From: Limosilactobacillus pulli
Lineage (GTDB): Bacteria > Bacillota > Bacilli > Lactobacillales > Lactobacillaceae
NCBI RefSeq assembly: GCF_947381555.1
Contig: NZ_CANCWQ010000004.1
Coordinates: 37,259 to 101,258 of the forward strand
Length of the DNA: 64,000 nt
Reading direction: 5' to 3'
Position numbers and translations under genes: made by a program. The notes below the pieces were generated by a model. It saw only the letters and a list, made by a program, of their open reading frames with translations, did no database searches and was not told the DNA's origin. Positions 26,799 to 34,918 of the stretch are shown here, piece by piece. The first letter of the stretch is position 1; each line of letters begins with the position of its first letter.

Positions 26799-26826
26799 AC
26801 GTCATCGCGCTTGCGGTGGCGTTTTT
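26799..26826 (+). terminator. Rho-independent terminator after camS
   Basis: AACGTCATCGC (26799-26809) pairs with GCGGTGGCGTT (26813-26823) with G-U pairs, followed by a T-run. An extended -10, TGA-TAAAAT (26849-26857), follows and could drive gatCAB. Confidence 0.7.
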
Positions 26827-26902
26827 GCTAAAAACGACGGGTTTTGTGTGATAAAATAGATGAACGTATGTAATACCTAATTAAAGGAAAAGAGGAGAAA
26901 GA

Positions 26903-27217
26903 ATGGCTAGTCAGATCGATCAGCAGCAGGTTAAGCACGTTGCCGAATTGGCCAAACTGGAATTCAATGATGCCGAACTCGCCAAGTTTACCCCACAACT
27001 GGGCAGCATCATCGACATGTTTGAGGAACTGCAAGAGCAGAATACCGATGGCGTAGACCCAATGTACTCGCCAACGGATCGTGTCAACGTGATGCGCGAA
27101 GACGTTGCAGTCAAAAGCAACGAGCGAGAAGCCCTGCTTAAGAATGCTCCAGACACGGAAGGCGGCTTGATTAAGGTGCCAGCAATCATGGATGATGAAA
27201 GTGAGGACGGCGAATAA
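26903..27217 (+). CDS. gatC: Asp-tRNA(Asn)/Glu-tRNA(Gln) amidotransferase subunit C
   Basis: 104 residues. GatC stabilises the GatA-GatB complex that makes Gln-tRNA(Gln) and Asn-tRNA(Asn) by transamidation. The signature VKHVAELAKLEFNDAELAKF and VDPMYSPTDRVNVMRED are present. AGAGGAGAAAG precedes the ATG; its stop overlaps the gatA ATG (TAATG). Confidence 0.95.
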   Translation: MASQIDQQQVKHVAELAKLEFNDAELAKFTPQLGSIIDMFEELQEQNTDGVDPMYSPTDRVNVMREDVAVKSNEREALLKNAPDTEGGLIKVPAIMDDESEDGE

Positions 27218-28689
27218 TGAAGTTCAATGATACCGACTTGACTCAGCTGCATGCAGACTTGCAGGCCAAAAAGGTCAGTGCCAAGGAATTGACGCAGGCT
27301 GCCTTTGATCGCATCAAGGCAACCGATTCAGACGTCAAGGCCTTTATCACGCTGAATGAGGATGCGGCCTTGATGCGCGCTGAAGAAATCGACAATGCGG
27401 GCATTGCAGCTGATAAACTGTTGGCTGGTGTACCATTGGCAATTAAGGACAACATCGTAACCAAGGGGCTTAAGACAACTGCGGCCTCCAAGATGCTGGA
27501 AAACTTTACGCCAATTTATGATGCTACGGTTATCGAAAAGCTGAATGACCAAGACTTCATTAACGTTGGTAAGACCAACCTGGATGAGTTTGCCATGGGT
27601 GGCTCAACGGAAAACTCGGCCTTCTTTACGACCCATAACCCTTGGGATCTGACGCGCGTTCCCGGCGGTTCTTCTGGTGGCTCGGCAGCAGCCGTGGCAG
27701 CCGGTGACGTGATTGGTGCGCTTGGTACCGATACGGGTGGCTCAATTCGAATGCCATCATCATACAACAACGTGGTCGGCTTAAAGCCAACTTACGGCCG
27801 GGTATCGCGTTGGGGGGCAATTGCATTTGGCTCCAGCTTTGATCAAATTGGTTGGATCACTAACAGCGTTAAGAACAATGCCTTGCTGACCCAAATCATC
27901 AGCGGTCAAGACGATCACGACATGACGTCTTCTGATCGTCAGGTACCAGACTGGGCCGCCAATCTGAATGAAAACACGAGCGTTAAGGGCTTGAAGATTG
28001 CCGTACCAAAGGAATACCTGGATGAAGGAATTCAACCTGGCGTGCGGACTGTCATCAACAAGGCCTTGAAGCACTTTGAAGAACTGGGTGCCATCATTGA
28101 TACGGACGTTTCGATGCCTCATACCAAGTATGGCGTACCAGCCTACTACATTCTGGCCTCATCAGAAGCGTCATCCAATCTGCAGCGCTACGATGGAATT
28201 CGCTATGGCTTCCGGGCACCTGATGCTAAGACGCTGGAAGAAGTCTACGTCAAGTCACGGACGCAGGGCTTTGGTGATGAAGTTAAGCGCCGGATCATGC
28301 TGGGAACGTTCTCGCTTTCGGCTGGTTTTTACGATGCCTACTTCAACAAAGCTGCCAAGATTCGGACGCTGATTGCCCAAGACTTTGCCAACGTCTTAAA
28401 AGACCACGACTTGATCATGGGACCTACTGGCGCCAACCCAGCTTTTGAAATCGGTTCTGAGATTGCAGATCCAAAGACGATGTACATGAACGACATTCTG
28501 ACCGTTCCCGTTAACATGGCTGGTCTGCCGGCAATGTCGCTGCCAGCTGGCTTTGACAATGGCCTGCCAGTTGGTCTGCACATTATCGGTAAGGCCTTTG
28601 ATGAACAAACGATCTACAATGCCGGTTATGTTTTTGAACAGACGACCGACTTCCACAAACAAACGCCAAAGTTAGGGGGTCAAGACTAA
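27217..28689 (+). CDS. gatA: Asp-tRNA(Asn)/Glu-tRNA(Gln) amidotransferase subunit A
   Basis: 490 residues, amidase-signature enzyme that releases ammonia from glutamine. The catalytic lysine is in GVPLAIKDN (about residue 79). The cis-Ser and nucleophile lie in GGSSGGSAAAVAAG and TDTGGSIRMPS. It is complete and coupled to gatC upstream and gatB one base downstream. Confidence 0.96.
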   Translation: MKFNDTDLTQLHADLQAKKVSAKELTQAAFDRIKATDSDVKAFITLNEDAALMRAEEIDNAGIAADKLLAGVPLAIKDNIVTKGLKTTAASKMLENFTPIYDATVIEKLNDQDFINVGKTNLDEFAMGGSTENSAFFTTHNPWDLTRVPGGSSGGSAAAVAAGDVIGALGTDTGGSIRMPSSYNNVVGLKPTYGRVSRWGAIAFGSSFDQIGWITNSVKNNALLTQIISGQDDHDMTSSDRQVPDWAANLNENTSVKGLKIAVPKEYLDEGIQPGVRTVINKALKHFEELGAIIDTDVSMPHTKYGVPAYYILASSEASSNLQRYDGIRYGFRAPDAKTLEEVYVKSRTQGFGDEVKRRIMLGTFSLSAGFYDAYFNKAAKIRTLIAQDFANVLKDHDLIMGPTGANPAFEIGSEIADPKTMYMNDILTVPVNMAGLPAMSLPAGFDNGLPVGLHIIGKAFDEQTIYNAGYVFEQTTDFHKQTPKLGGQD

Positions 28690-28690
28690 G

Positions 28691-30115
28691 ATGAACTTTG
28701 AAACGACCATTGGGCTTGAAGTCCACGTAGAATTGAAGACCCACTCCAAGATCTACAGTCCAACGCCAGTAGAATTCGGTGATGAACCAAACGCCAACAC
28801 CAACGTAATTGACTGGGCCTACCCAGGCACCTTGCCAACGCTTAACAAGGGCGTGGTTCGTGATGGGATTATGGCCGGTTTGGCATTGCACGCGCAGATT
28901 TCAAAGCACATGCACTTTGACCGGAAAAACTATTTCTATCCTGACAACCCTAAGGCCTATCAGGTAACTCAATCTGAAACGCCAATCGCGCATGACGGCT
29001 GGATTGAAATTGAAGTTGATGGCAAAAAGAAGAAGATCGGGATCAAGGAGATGCACATTGAAGAAGATGCCGGTAAAAACACGCACACGAGCAACTACTC
29101 CTACGTGGACTTGAACCGGCAAGGCACGCCTTTGATCGAAATTGTCTCCAAGCCAGACATTGCCTCGCCAGAAGAAGCCGTGGCCTACCTGGAAGCCTTG
29201 CGTCAACGGATCCAGTTTACCGGGATCTCCGACGTTAAGATGGAAGAAGGTTCAATGCGGGTTGACACCAACATCTCTATTCGTCCAATCGGTTCTGATA
29301 AGTTTGGTACCAAGACCGAAATGAAGAACATCAACAGTTTCAATTTCGTGCGCAAGGCATTGAACTTTGAGCAGCAGCGGCATGAAAAGGTGATTATGTC
29401 TGGTGGCACGATTGCCCAAGAAACGCGGCGCTTTGACGAGGCAACCGGCGAAACCATCTCCATGCGGACCAAAGAAGGCAGCGATGACTACCGTTACTTC
29501 CCAGAACCAGATATTCCACCTTTGGAAGTCAGCGATGAATGGATTCAAGAAATTCAAGACGCCATGCCAGAAATGCCTGGTGAGCGGCGTGCTCGCTACA
29601 CTAACGATCTGGGTCTGAGTGCATACGACGCTATGGTTTTGACGCAGACCAAGGAAATGTCTGATTTCTTTGAGGCTACGATTGCTTTGGGGGCTGATCC
29701 AAAGAAGGCTGCCAACTATCTGATGAACGACGTCAACAGCTACTTAAACGACAAGCAGGTTGATTTACAGGATACCAAGCTGACGCCAGCCAACTTAGCC
29801 GGGATGATCAAGCTGATCGATGACGGCACGATCTCATCTAAGATGGCCAAGAAGGTCTTCAAGGGAATTCTGGATGGTGAAGACCCAGCTGCCTATGCTG
29901 AAAAGAACGGTCTGGTTCAGTTGTCTGATCCAGCCAAGCTGCAGCCAATCGTTGATGATGTTTTGGCCAACAACGAACAATCCATCGAAGACTACAAGAA
30001 CGGTAAGGACCGGGCAGTAGGCTTCCTGGTTGGTCAAATCATGAAGCAGACGCGTGGTAAGGCCAACCCTGGTGTGGTCAACAAGCTTTTGATGAAGGCC
30101 TTGAACGAAAAGTAA
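28691..30115 (+). CDS. gatB: Asp-tRNA(Asn)/Glu-tRNA(Gln) amidotransferase subunit B
   Basis: 474 residues. GatB carries the kinase-like site that activates the mischarged tRNA and a C-terminal YqeY-like tail. IGLEVHVELKTHSKIYSPTP is the N-terminal signature. The family site LNRQGTPLIEIVS and the C-terminal VGFLVGQIMKQTRGKANP are present. AGATG start one base after the gatA stop. Confidence 0.96.
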   Translation: MNFETTIGLEVHVELKTHSKIYSPTPVEFGDEPNANTNVIDWAYPGTLPTLNKGVVRDGIMAGLALHAQISKHMHFDRKNYFYPDNPKAYQVTQSETPIAHDGWIEIEVDGKKKKIGIKEMHIEEDAGKNTHTSNYSYVDLNRQGTPLIEIVSKPDIASPEEAVAYLEALRQRIQFTGISDVKMEEGSMRVDTNISIRPIGSDKFGTKTEMKNINSFNFVRKALNFEQQRHEKVIMSGGTIAQETRRFDEATGETISMRTKEGSDDYRYFPEPDIPPLEVSDEWIQEIQDAMPEMPGERRARYTNDLGLSAYDAMVLTQTKEMSDFFEATIALGADPKKAANYLMNDVNSYLNDKQVDLQDTKLTPANLAGMIKLIDDGTISSKMAKKVFKGILDGEDPAAYAEKNGLVQLSDPAKLQPIVDDVLANNEQSIEDYKNGKDRAVGFLVGQIMKQTRGKANPGVVNKLLMKALNEK

Positions 30116-30139
30116 ACTGATTTGATGGCGGAGGAAACT

Positions 30140-31153
30140 ATGCGAAAACGAGCACGGATTATTTATAACCCGACGTCGGGGCGTGAAGCCATGCGCAATG
30201 ACCTGGTCGACATTTTGGCAGTCTATGAAAAGGCCGGCTACGAGACCAGTGCGTTCGCAACGACGCCGGCACCTAATTCGGCTAAGAACGAGGCAACGCG
30301 GGCAGCCAAGGAAGGCTTTGATCTGATCGTTGCCGCGGGTGGTGATGGTACGCTCAGCGAGGTTGTCAACGGAATTGCCGGACTGGAGAAACGGCCAGCT
30401 TTGGCAATCATTCCAGCGGGGACAACCAATGACTATGCGCGTGCCCTGCGGATTCCGCGTGATGATCCGATCGCAGCGGCCAAGCTGATCTTGCGCAAAA
30501 ACAAGAAGTTCAAGATCGATATTGGTCAAGCCGGTGACAATTACTTTATGAACATCGCAGCCGGGGGGACCTTGACGGAGCTGACTTATGAGGTGCCTTC
30601 TCAGATGAAGTCGCTGTTTGGCTATCTGGCCTACCTGGCAAAAGGGGCTGAACTGCTTCCTAGAATCAAGCCGGTTGAAATGGACATCAAATACGATGGT
30701 CATGAATATCGTGGGCAGGCTTCAACGATTCTGATTGCCTTGACCAATTCGGTGGGCGGTTTTGAACAGATCGTACCAGATGCTGCGCTTGATGATGGCA
30801 AGTTTACCATGATCATCGTTAAGGAAAGCAATTTAATCGGCATGATGCGATTGATGGCCAAGGCTTTGCAAGGTAAGCACATTGGCGATCCTGGTATCAT
30901 CTACGCCAAGGCCAGCGAGATTGACGTTACGCCCGTTGATCCAAAAGATCGCGTGATGATCAATCTGGATGGCGAGTATGGTGGCGATGCGCCGATGCAT
31001 TTCCGCAATCTCAAGCAGCACTTGGAAGTCGTCGCCAACCTAGATGAGATTCCAGATGATGCAATCACTATGTCACCAGATATGAAGCGGGTAGAAGACG
31101 ACTTTGTACGCGAAGTCGACAATATCCACGACGACGATTCATCACAAAAATAA
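30140..31153 (+). CDS. dagK: Diacylglycerol kinase, soluble DgkB type
   Basis: 337 residues from ATG 30140 (MRKRARIIYNPTSGREAM), chosen because GGCGGAGGAA lies just upstream; the in-frame TTG at 30122 precedes that site. The lipid-kinase catalytic domain shows NPTSGR, AAGGDGTLSEVVNG and PAGTTNDYAR. It phosphorylates diacylglycerol for phospholipid recycling, including lipoteichoic acid turnover. A gat-dagK-rlmD order is typical of lactobacilli. Confidence 0.93.
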   Translation: MRKRARIIYNPTSGREAMRNDLVDILAVYEKAGYETSAFATTPAPNSAKNEATRAAKEGFDLIVAAGGDGTLSEVVNGIAGLEKRPALAIIPAGTTNDYARALRIPRDDPIAAAKLILRKNKKFKIDIGQAGDNYFMNIAAGGTLTELTYEVPSQMKSLFGYLAYLAKGAELLPRIKPVEMDIKYDGHEYRGQASTILIALTNSVGGFEQIVPDAALDDGKFTMIIVKESNLIGMMRLMAKALQGKHIGDPGIIYAKASEIDVTPVDPKDRVMINLDGEYGGDAPMHFRNLKQHLEVVANLDEIPDDAITMSPDMKRVEDDFVREVDNIHDDDSSQK

Positions 31154-31160
31154 TAGAAAC

Positions 31161-31204
31161 CAAACAGGGGCTGCGGGCAATCTTGTCAGCAGTCCCTGTG
31201 TTTG
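31161..31204 (+). terminator. Stem-loop between dagK and rlmD
   Basis: CAAACAGGG and GCTGC on the left pair with GCAG and CCCTGTGTTTG on the right. The stem is strong, but only a short T-tract follows, so it may be a weak terminator or a processing hairpin. Confidence 0.45.
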
Positions 31205-31219
31205 CTAAAGGAGAGAAAC

Positions 31220-32599
31220 ATGGCAAAAATCAATGTACCGGTTCATAAAGGCGAGGTACTGACGGCAACGGTGGCGGACCTGACTTATGAAGGCAACGGC
31301 GTCATTAAGGTTGAAGGTTACCCGATCTTTGTTCCATACGTCTTGCCAGGTGAGCAGGTCGAAATCAAGGTAGTTAAGGTGACGACCAAGTTTGCCTGGG
31401 GCGAGCTGCAAGAATTAAAGACCAAGAGTCCCGACCGTGTGGAAATTAAGGACGCTCGCTACTTAAAGACGGGGATCGCACCATTGGGGATTTTAAGTTA
31501 TCCGGCGCAGCTGAAATTCAAGCAGCATCAGATTGAAGAACTGCTCAAAAAAGCTCATTTGGATGAAATAAAAGTCATGCCAACGATGGGGATGGATCAC
31601 CCATACCAGTACCGCAATAAGGCTCAGGTACCGGTTAAGTACATGAAAGGTCAGCTGCAGACTGGCTTTTATAAACGAGGCAGTCATGATTTGGTACCAA
31701 TTGAAGATTTCTACATTCAAGATCCTAAAATCGACGCTGCTATTTTGGTGGTACGTGATCTGCTACGTAAATACAACATTCGTGCCTATGATGAAAGAAC
31801 TGGTCGTGGCTGCATTCGAACGGTCATGGTCCGCCGCGGCTACTATAGTCATGAGATCATGGTGGTTCTGGTTACCAATACCAAACAGCTGCCGCATGCC
31901 GAAGAAATCGCAGCCGGGATCGTCAGCGGGGTGCCAGAGGTTAAGAGCATCGTGCAAAACATCAACACCAAGCGGACGAACAAACTTTTAGGCTTGGAAA
32001 ATCATACGCTTTGGGGCAGTGATACGATTCATGATCAGCTCCTTGGTATTGACTTTACGATTTCACCGCTGTCGTTTTACCAGGTCAACCCCCAGCAGAC
32101 CGAAAAGCTGTATCAAACGGCAATTGAAGCAGCCGGACTGGATGGTACGCAGACCGTGATCGATGCTTATTGTGGCATTGGCACGATTTCTTTGGCGGTG
32201 GCCAAGCATGCCAAGAAGGTCTATGGGGTTGAGATCGTCCCAGCCGCGATTGAAGATGCCAAGCAAAATGCCAAGGTCAACCAGATCGAGAATGCCGAGT
32301 TTGTAGTGGGCAAGGCCGAAGAACAGATGGCAAAATGGCAAAAAGAAGGGTTGAAGCCCGATGTCTTGATCGTTGACCCGCCGCGTAAAGGTCTTGATGA
32401 AACCTTGATCGATGCTGCCGGCAAGATGGCGCCAGCTAAGATTATCTATATCAGCTGCAACCAAGCAACGCTGGTTCGTGACCTCCAACGTTTTGATCAG
32501 GCAGGCTATCATGTAGCTAAGCCAATCCAGCCAGTAGACCAGTTTCCTCAGACACCGCATGTTGAGTCTGTTACTGTCCTGGAACGTACAGAAAAATAG
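31220..32599 (+). CDS. rlmD: 23S rRNA (uracil-5-)-methyltransferase, RlmD/TrmA family
   Basis: 459 residues from ATG 31220 behind AAAGGAGAG. An N-terminal TRAM domain (about 8-65) precedes a class I methyltransferase domain with DAYCGIGTISLAVA and DPPRKGLDETL, and the catalytic cysteine in YISCNQATL. The CxxxxxCxxC iron-sulphur cluster motif of E. coli RlmD is absent (TGIAPLGILSYPAQL has no cysteine), as is usual for many Gram-positive members. The 23S site itself is inferred. Confidence 0.92.
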   Translation: MAKINVPVHKGEVLTATVADLTYEGNGVIKVEGYPIFVPYVLPGEQVEIKVVKVTTKFAWGELQELKTKSPDRVEIKDARYLKTGIAPLGILSYPAQLKFKQHQIEELLKKAHLDEIKVMPTMGMDHPYQYRNKAQVPVKYMKGQLQTGFYKRGSHDLVPIEDFYIQDPKIDAAILVVRDLLRKYNIRAYDERTGRGCIRTVMVRRGYYSHEIMVVLVTNTKQLPHAEEIAAGIVSGVPEVKSIVQNINTKRTNKLLGLENHTLWGSDTIHDQLLGIDFTISPLSFYQVNPQQTEKLYQTAIEAAGLDGTQTVIDAYCGIGTISLAVAKHAKKVYGVEIVPAAIEDAKQNAKVNQIENAEFVVGKAEEQMAKWQKEGLKPDVLIVDPPRKGLDETLIDAAGKMAPAKIIYISCNQATLVRDLQRFDQAGYHVAKPIQPVDQFPQTPHVESVTVLERTEK

Positions 32600-32636
32600 C
32601 TGATAACCGCCGGTGTAACGGCATTTACGGATGATT

Positions 32637-32685
32637 AAAAGTGTACTTTTTTCTTTCAGAATGATTGGAATTAGTACACTTTTTC
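32637..32685. terminator. Terminator after rlmD, possibly bidirectional
   Basis: AAAAGTGTACT (32637-32647) pairs perfectly with AGTACACTTTT (32673-32683), with a T-run on the + strand and an A-run on the other side. The 250 bases that follow, to 32940, hold no gene I can support and are probably eroded sequence. Confidence 0.7.
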
Positions 32686-32941
32686 TATTTGAAGCTGGCG
32701 GGTCGAGTGTTCTATGTCCTATTTCGATAGTCGAGTAGACAAAGGTCCAGTTTGGCAGGTCGTGTCGATTAGGGTAGTGAAAGTAGAGGTGAGCGTTGAT
32801 ATGATGGTGTTGAGAAGAAATGCAATTATGGTCGAATTATAATTGAATGTTGAGTTGACAAAGTTACTGAAGCAAAACTCAGAACTTATCATATTGGACA
32901 GCTATAATTCAGGAGAATTGTACACTCAACTATGTTCAGAT

Positions 32942-32976
32942 AAAAAAGCATGATCATCACTAAATGACAATCATGC
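32942..32976 (-). terminator. Rho-independent terminator of the yjdF-family gene
   Basis: Read on the - strand, GCATGAT (32976-32970) pairs with ATCATGC (32954-32948) and six T follow. It lies seven bases after the distal stop of the broken yjdF-family gene, so the transcript unit still spans the whole original gene. Confidence 0.7.
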
Positions 32977-32982
32977 AGTGTA

Positions 32983-33402
32983 TTAATGACCACGATGTTT
33001 TTTGCGACGCTTTGCTACTCTCTTTTGATAACGAAATTTGTTTGTCAGTCGTTTTTTAGCAGAGCGCTCGGCCTTTCGTAATTTTTTCTTTTATTCAAAT
33101 TGTTTTTGCAAGGTACTTTGAGCTTTAGTGCTAATACCTTGATGCTTCATTACCTTGTTAGCCAATCGTTGGGCACGTTTGGGATTAACATGCTTAGAAA
33201 TCTTTATTGTTTTATCTGTTACGTGGTGAAAGTGGAACCGCTGATAATCGTTATTAACTAGCTTTAGAATTAGTGATGTCTTTGGTTCAGAGCTACCAAG
33301 TATAACAGATGCTACTGAGTAATCTTTGCCATTGTGACACTCCAAAATCGCCTTATAAAAGCTACCATCAAAAACAATTGCTAGACAAGATCGAATAACC
33401 AT
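32983..33402 (-). pseudogene. YjdF-family protein (DUF2992), interrupted by an in-frame TAA
   Basis: The first 103 codons from ATG 33402 read as a DUF2992/YjdF protein (AIVFDGSFYKAILE near the N-terminus, ISTKAQSTLQKQFE before the break). A single TAA at 33091-33093 stops it, but the same frame continues for 35 more codons as a strongly basic tail ending KKHRGH and a normal stop at 32983. That tail is typical of the family C-terminus, so one base change explains the break. ATG 33405 is also possible but sits closer to the AAGGAGGGG site. The function of YjdF proteins is unknown; they often sit under the azaaromatic-binding yjdF riboswitch. Confidence 0.75.
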
Positions 33403-33407
33403 CATGT

Positions 33408-33515
33408 CCCCTCCTTAAGTTAAATTACGAAAGAGGGACATCCCGGAGGGGAAGGATACTGATCAACGTGTGCTGACGTCCGGACTACCAACCGAACTGT
33501 GTTTTTACTTTCTAA
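33408..33515 (-). promoter_or_regulatory. Switch-like leader of the yjdF-family gene (candidate yjdF riboswitch)
   Basis: About 110 bases of GC-richer, hairpin-rich leader precede the gene. The ribosome site (complement of CCCCTCC, 33408-33414) can pair perfectly with an upstream anti-site (complement of GGAGGGG, 33445-33451), which would hide it. YjdF-family genes in Firmicutes are commonly controlled by the yjdF RNA motif. The assignment rests on gene context and layout, not on a consensus match I can score. Confidence 0.5.
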
Positions 33516-33525
33516 GATTAATAGT

Positions 33526-33554
33526 ATCATAATTCTGTATAATATTAGGTTTAA
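33526..33554 (-). promoter_or_regulatory. Promoter of the yjdF-family gene
   Basis: On the - strand TTAAAC (33554-33549) and TATGAT (33531-33526) are 17 bases apart, giving a transcript that starts just before the structured leader. Confidence 0.5.
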
Positions 33555-33586
33555 GATCACCGCAAATTTTTAAGGAGATGCACATC

Positions 33587-33703
33587 TTGAAAATCCCTCA
33601 TACTTTATCTGGATTTACCCAAACTTATTACTATAGAGTTAATCTAACTCGCTTAATATTCCTTGATATTTCACGATCTAGTATAATTAAGGATGAGGAA
33701 TAA
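33587..33703 (+). CDS. Possible small ORF before the CPBP protease gene
   Basis: A 38-codon frame from TTG 33587 (MKIPHTLSGFTQTYYYRV...) ends at 33703, 14 bases before the CPBP protease start. TAAGGAGATG lies nine bases upstream, and the frame covers most of the gap. The peptide has no signal sequence or double-glycine leader and I do not recognise it. It may be chance or a small partner or leader peptide of the protease. Confidence 0.3.
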   Translation: MKIPHTLSGFTQTYYYRVNLTRLIFLDISRSSIIKDEE

Positions 33704-33717
33704 GGGGGACGGTCACA

Positions 33718-34878
33718 ATGGAACCTAGTAAAAATATTAAGCGTTGCTGTCTTTTACAAGTGATGATATTAGTTGGAATTCAGGTCATCAACCTTTTTAC
33801 CCGACCGGCGAAATTTGCTATGGGTATCGTTTCAATAATTATTTTGGGAGCATATTTAGCTGGTGAATATCTCAGTCTGCCAGAAACAATTCGGAAAGTG
33901 AATACAATTGTTCAAATACTATTCCAGCCATTTGCTTTTTCGTATACGGCGGGAACTTTATTGACACTTGTCACTCCTTTTAAGTTTGCGCCACTAGTTG
34001 CTTTCTGTATTTTAATTTGGTATGCGGTCTCATTTTTGCTATATGTTCAGCAATTTATTGCCCCAATTACAAATAACTGGTTAAGACTATTTTGGTTGAT
34101 TTACTTTTTCCAGATAGCAATTGCACCGTCAGCTTATTTTGGAATAATTGCTTCAACCAATCCCTGGTTTGGGGCATTCTTTTCAACCGGTTTGATTGGA
34201 GCAGTTGCGTATACAATCAGTTTGATAAGAGCAATGCGAGTATGGCACTTTGGTGATCCAATTTCATTAATTAAAAGTCATTCCAAGGGCAATGTTTTAG
34301 TGGACTCAGTATTTGCCATACTGGTTGTCTTGTTCATATACAGCAATCTAATGAATACCACCAGTTGGGGAAAATTGAGTTTTTTGCGCTTTTGGCGGTT
34401 GCTATTGGGAGCAATGGAAGCAGGGATTGGGGAAGAAGTGCTGTGCCGCTTTGGCATTCTAACCTTGTTATTGTCTTTTGCTAAGAAGCTAAGGCTAAGA
34501 ATACCGATTGCCATTATTTGCAGCTCACTTCTTTTTGGTCTGTTTCATTTCCTCAATCTGACAGAACAAAGCTTGCCTTTAACAATCTATCAATTCTGTT
34601 TCACTGCAGTATCAGGGATTTTCTTTTCGTTGCTGTTCTTATATTCGGGCCACTTAGAACTTGTTGTCTTCATTCATTTTGTAATGGACTTGCTTTCGTA
34701 TAGTGCTACTGGAAACTCGTCATTGAGTGGGAACATTACCTTAGGTGATTACCAGTCAGTAATTAACTTAGCCGTTTTAATGTTAGCGCTCCTCGTCTGG
34801 ATGATGTTTGGCAAGAAACGCCAAGTAATGGAAAATCATGTTGATTTATTAGTATCTAAAGGAAATATTAAAAAATGA
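33718..34878 (+). CDS. CPBP-family intramembrane metalloprotease
   Basis: 386 residues with about nine to ten hydrophobic segments. The CPBP (Abi/CAAX prenyl protease) motifs are in the C-terminal third: EEVLCRFG (EExxxR, near residue 240), FGLFHFLN (FxxxH) and FIHFVMD (HxxxD). In lactobacilli such proteins are often bacteriocin immunity or self-protection factors, but no bacteriocin gene is seen here. AAGGGGGAC precedes the ATG. AT-richer than the core genes, and the last gene before the phage-derived element. Confidence 0.85.
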   Translation: MEPSKNIKRCCLLQVMILVGIQVINLFTRPAKFAMGIVSIIILGAYLAGEYLSLPETIRKVNTIVQILFQPFAFSYTAGTLLTLVTPFKFAPLVAFCILIWYAVSFLLYVQQFIAPITNNWLRLFWLIYFFQIAIAPSAYFGIIASTNPWFGAFFSTGLIGAVAYTISLIRAMRVWHFGDPISLIKSHSKGNVLVDSVFAILVVLFIYSNLMNTTSWGKLSFLRFWRLLLGAMEAGIGEEVLCRFGILTLLLSFAKKLRLRIPIAIICSSLLFGLFHFLNLTEQSLPLTIYQFCFTAVSGIFFSLLFLYSGHLELVVFIHFVMDLLSYSATGNSSLSGNITLGDYQSVINLAVLMLALLVWMMFGKKRQVMENHVDLLVSKGNIKK

Positions 34879-34918
34879 CACCCAGCCAAAATGACCGAGT
34901 GCCGTATATCCTGAATAT

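Noticed and set aside
29834..30703. Long - strand frame of 289 codons across gatB and dagK
   Set aside because: It lies antisense to two well-supported genes, has no family features and no ribosome site; long shadows are common in this codon usage.
32686..32941. Promoter-like TTGACA near 32857 and scattered short frames
   Set aside because: No -10 box at a proper distance and no frame with a ribosome site; treated as empty intergenic sequence.
34879..34918. Left attachment site of the element
   Set aside because: No repeated core could be matched to the right side, whose boundary is unclear; calling an att site would be a guess.
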